Notes under the pieces: model-generated
The model's database searches: none
Told to the model about the DNA's origin: nothing
The model's input: the letters and a program-made list of their open reading frames with translations, nothing else
Made by a program: the position numbers and the translations under genes
Origin: Thermodesulfovibrionales bacterium
GTDB taxonomy: Bacteria > Nitrospirota > Thermodesulfovibrionia > Thermodesulfovibrionales > UBA1546
Direction: 5' to 3'
DNA length: 7,586 nt
NCBI GenBank assembly: GCA_919901705.1
Contig: CAKKPR010000267.1
Location: 1-7,586, forward strand
Part shown: positions 5,490 through 7,586 of the stretch, one piece after another
Layout of the letters: each line of letters starts with the position of its first letter
Position numbering within the stretch: the stretch's first letter is position 1

Positions 5490-6746
5490 ATGGCACTTTT
5501 TAATTATGCCTCAAAAGAGATTACCCTTAAGATTGTTTACTACGGCCCCGGCCTGAGCGGAAAAACAACCAATCTCCAGCAATTACATTCAGCCCTGGAC
5601 CCCAAAAAAACAGGGAAACTGCTTTCGCTAGCCACAGAAACCGACAGAACGCTGTTCTTTGACTTTCTTCCCATAGAACTCGGCAAGGTAAAAGACTTTT
5701 CCATCAGATTTCAGCTTTATACTGTGCCCGGTCAGGTAAAATATAATGCAACGAGAAAAGTTGTGCTTAAAGGCGCTGATGCCATTGTATTTGTCGCTGA
5801 TTCTCAGCGGGCAATGAGGGAAGCAAACATGGAAAGCTTTGCCAACATGAAAGATAATCTCCTTTCAAATAATATAAACTTTGAAGATATATCGCTTGTC
5901 CTGCAATACAACAAAAGAGACCTTCCTGACGTGCTTTCAATTGATGAATTAAATAAAGACCTGAATGACGGCGAGCACGTATATCTTGAGGCTGAGGCAG
6001 TTAACGGCAAGGGTGTTCAGGAGGCGTTTCAGGTCGCTACAAAACTTCTTATCAAAGACATGGCCCGCAAGCATAAACTTGAGATCCAACCGGCTGCTCA
6101 ACCTGAAAAACCTGCGCCTGTCAGTGAAGGAGTTATCTCTTCGCCGTTGTTTGAAGAAGAAAAAATACGCACTGAAGAACCATTGGCATCTATAACTTCA
6201 ATGCAGGAAGAAATCGTAGTCATCCCGGAAAAAGAAATATCTGAAGCAGAAGTATTCGGAGAACAAATTATATCATTCGAAGAAGAGACGGACAAAGAAG
6301 AAAAAATCCCTGAAGCAAAACCTTCTGAAGCCCCCAAAGAGTCTGTATCCGAAGAAGATTTCTTTTTTACTAAAGAGCCTGCTCAACCATCCGGAATAAT
6401 AGAAATGCCGGAGGTTAAAAAAGAAACAAAAGAAGAGTGGAGAGAACCCCAAATCAGAGAAGTTCCGGTATTCCCGGTTGAAGAACTCGACAAAATAAGA
6501 GCGAGCATCAAAGAAATTCCGGTATTCCCTGTTGCAAAACTTGATAAAATGGCTGAAGGCATTAAAGAAACAAACCAATTACTTGTCAGCCTTAAAGTTA
6601 CAATCAGGGAATTATCTGATGAGCTGAGAAAAACAAAAGAAGAACAGAAAGAAATATTAAGCATAATCAGAGAGATGAAGATAGCTGAAACAGTAGAAAG
6701 AATAAAGAACAAAGGTAAAAAAGGCAGCTGGTTCGGAATGAAATAA
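5490..6746 (+). CDS. MglA-family small GTPase with long C-terminal coiled-coil extension
   Basis: Residues 1-195 are a close match to MglA, the Ras-like GTPase that sets front-rear polarity for type IV pili and gliding in Myxococcus. Visible motifs are P-loop GPGLSGKT (19-26), switch 1 ATETDRTLFFDFLP (48-61), TVPGQ (78-82) replacing the usual DxxG, and NKRD (141-144). Arg53 and Gln82, the catalytic pair known from MglA structures, fall at the same positions. MglA proteins are usually about 195 aa; this one has about 220 more. The tail is a Glu/Pro/Lys-rich, probably disordered linker (about 196-320), an 18-residue tandem repeat (324-359) built on E-[VI]-PVFPV..LDK, and a coiled coil (about 360-405) ending in KNKGKKGSWFGMK, a basic-aromatic end that could touch a membrane or partner. 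The start is fixed by the MALFNYASKE match, though no Shine-Dalgarno sequence is seen. It lies 69 bases after the cyclase, probably in the same transcript. No MglB/roadblock gene is in the window. Confidence 0.93.
   Translation: MALFNYASKEITLKIVYYGPGLSGKTTNLQQLHSALDPKKTGKLLSLATETDRTLFFDFLPIELGKVKDFSIRFQLYTVPGQVKYNATRKVVLKGADAIVFVADSQRAMREANMESFANMKDNLLSNNINFEDISLVLQYNKRDLPDVLSIDELNKDLNDGEHVYLEAEAVNGKGVQEAFQVATKLLIKDMARKHKLEIQPAAQPEKPAPVSEGVISSPLFEEEKIRTEEPLASITSMQEEIVVIPEKEISEAEVFGEQIISFEEETDKEEKIPEAKPSEAPKESVSEEDFFFTKEPAQPSGIIEMPEVKKETKEEWREPQIREVPVFPVEELDKIRASIKEIPVFPVAKLDKMAEGIKETNQLLVSLKVTIRELSDELRKTKEEQKEILSIIREMKIAETVERIKNKGKKGSWFGMK
6459..6566 (+). repeat. 54-bp tandem duplication inside the GTPase tail
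   Basis: Two adjacent 54-bp units (6459-6512 and 6513-6566) encode EVPVFPVEELDKIRASIK and EIPVFPVAKLDKMAEGIK. The PVFPV core is nearly identical in DNA (one synonymous difference in the Pro codon), while the second half of each unit has diverged. The duplication is therefore not very recent and the PVFPV..LDK pattern seems to have been retained. Confidence 0.85.
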
Positions 6747-7586
6747 TCAAACCCTCTCAAGTGTTTTTACCAGCGCCTCTGCTTTTTTAAGGCTTTCATA
6801 ATATTCCCTTTCAGGGTCAGAGTCCGCAACAATGCCTGCGCCTGCCTGAACATACGCAAACCCCTTCTTTATCAGGAATGTCCTTATTATGATATTCAGG
6901 TCCATGTTGCCTGAAAACCCGATATAGCCTATCGAACCCGTGTAAGGTCCTCTTGAGACAGGCTCTAGTTCGGCGATTATTTCCATGCACCTTACCTTTG
7001 GGACACCTGTTATTGTTCCTCCGGGGAATGCAGCCTTGATTGCATCAAAACATGTTTTCCCGTCAGCAAGATTTCCTTTCACATTAGAGACGATATGAAT
7101 AACATGAGAATAATCCTCTGTGATCATCAGTTCATCAACATGCACGCTCCCATAATCACAGACCCTTCCTATGTCATTTCTTTCAAGGTCAATGAGCATT
7201 ATGTGCTCTGCCCTCTCCTTCTCATTCAGCAATAATTCCTTACGCATTTTTTCATCTTCTTCCCTGTCCTTACCTCTCGGCCTTGTGCCTGCTATCGGCC
7301 TTGTCTCAACAATGCCATTTCTTATGCTTATCAGCCTTTCAGGCGAAGAACTCACAATCTGATAATCACCAAAATCAATATAAGCTGCAAATGGAGAGGG
7401 ATTTATGGAGCGCAGAATCTTGTAAAGCTCCCAGGGCTTTGTTCTGCCGATTTCAGCAGACACCCTCAGGGAAAGATTTGCCTGAAAAATATCTCCGGCA
7501 GCAATATATCCCTTTGTCTTCTTTACGATGCCCATGTACTGTTTTTTGGATAAACCATACTTAAGTGCAGAAGCGCAGAAGTGCGG
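6747..7586 (-). CDS. pabB: Aminodeoxychorismate synthase component I, PabB (N-terminal part outside window)
   Basis: This enzyme converts chorismate and glutamine-derived ammonia to 4-amino-4-deoxychorismate, the p-aminobenzoate precursor of folate. The frame stays open to the right edge (279 codons seen; stop TGA at 6749-6747). The Met codon at 7535 is internal, because the preceding in-frame residues through KYGLSKKQY match the family, so the true start lies outside. This is the C-terminal chorismate-binding catalytic domain. Motifs seen are GDIFQANLS, NPSPFAAY, SSSPERL, PIAGTRPRG, DLERNDIGRVC, FPGGTITGVPK, RGPYTGSIGYI and MDLNIIIRT. DLERND, FPGGTITG and PYTGSIGY follow PabB rather than TrpE usage (TrpE typically has DLGRND and FPAGTLSG). 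The PIAGT motif, however, has Ala where E. coli PabB has the active-site Lys of PIKGT. TrpE is the main alternative. Its stop abuts the stop of the convergent GTPase gene with no spacer and no visible terminator. Confidence 0.87.
   Translation of the reverse strand, partial: PHFCASALKYGLSKKQYMGIVKKTKGYIAAGDIFQANLSLRVSAEIGRTKPWELYKILRSINPSPFAAYIDFGDYQIVSSSPERLISIRNGIVETRPIAGTRPRGKDREEDEKMRKELLLNEKERAEHIMLIDLERNDIGRVCDYGSVHVDELMITEDYSHVIHIVSNVKGNLADGKTCFDAIKAAFPGGTITGVPKVRCMEIIAELEPVSRGPYTGSIGYIGFSGNMDLNIIIRTFLIKKGFAYVQAGAGIVADSDPEREYYESLKKAEALVKTLERV

Noticed and set aside
6765..6800. T-runs near 6765 and 6785 as terminators for the GTPase gene
   Set aside because: The stems before them are only about 3 bp and they fall inside the pabB coding region, so there is no supported terminator.
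7533..7535. ATG at 7535 as the start of the minus-strand chorismate enzyme
   Set aside because: The frame stays open upstream to the window edge and encodes family-like residues (LSKKQY before MGIVKKTKGYIAAGD). The gene is cut by the window, not started there.

Overview
The window looks like bacterial chromosome from a Gram-negative, possibly a Nitrospirota (Thermodesulfovibrionia-like) or deltaproteobacterial-type lineage. This placement is an inference from the gene mix (MglA-type GTPase, GAF-GGDEF protein, secreted RCC1/Ig-like protein, SecA with a zinc-binding tail), the look of the proteins and a moderate GC content judged by eye. No rRNA or marker gene settles it. I see no mobile element, tRNA, rRNA or CRISPR array.

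Layout, left to right. (1) 1-122 (+): the last 39 codons of a TPR-repeat protein, followed by a strong intrinsic terminator (126-160). (2) 161-1198 (-): a secreted, multi-domain surface protein with a signal peptide, a single RCC1 blade, two Ig-like domains and a small helical C-terminal domain. It has a recognisable promoter, an approximately 100-nt leader and a good ribosome binding site. (3) 1199-1417: a divergent intergenic region of 219 bases that holds both promoters and a 14-bp tandem repeat. (4) 1418-6746 (+): three co-directional genes. They are secA (complete, 871 aa), a pseudo-receiver/GAF/GGDEF diguanylate cyclase overlapping secA by 8 nt, and, 69 bases further on, an MglA-family small GTPase with an unusual C-terminal extension of about 220 residues. 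(5) 6747-7586 (-): the C-terminal 279 residues of PabB (aminodeoxychorismate synthase component I), whose stop codon directly abuts the GTPase stop.

How the genes fit together. SecA is housekeeping preprotein translocation. The diguanylate cyclase has an intact GGDEF active site and an intact RxxD inhibitory site. Its N-terminal receiver-like domain has lost the phosphorylation residues, so it is probably not controlled by a histidine kinase in the usual way. MglA proteins set cell polarity for type IV pili and gliding machinery in Myxococcus and Thermus. The tail here (acidic linker, an 18-residue motif repeated twice, then a coiled coil with a basic end) looks like a built-in docking arm. 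A working hypothesis is that the cyclase and the GTPase form a signalling pair for surface behaviour or polarity, transcribed with secA. No MglB/roadblock partner is seen in the window.

The most interesting points are the MglA tail and its repeat, the overlap of a c-di-GMP enzyme with secA, the degenerate receiver, the lack of clear Shine-Dalgarno sequences before all three plus-strand genes (with a predicted promoter placing the secA transcript start at or next to its GTG), and the lone RCC1 blade, which may reflect repeat contraction or an assembly collapse.
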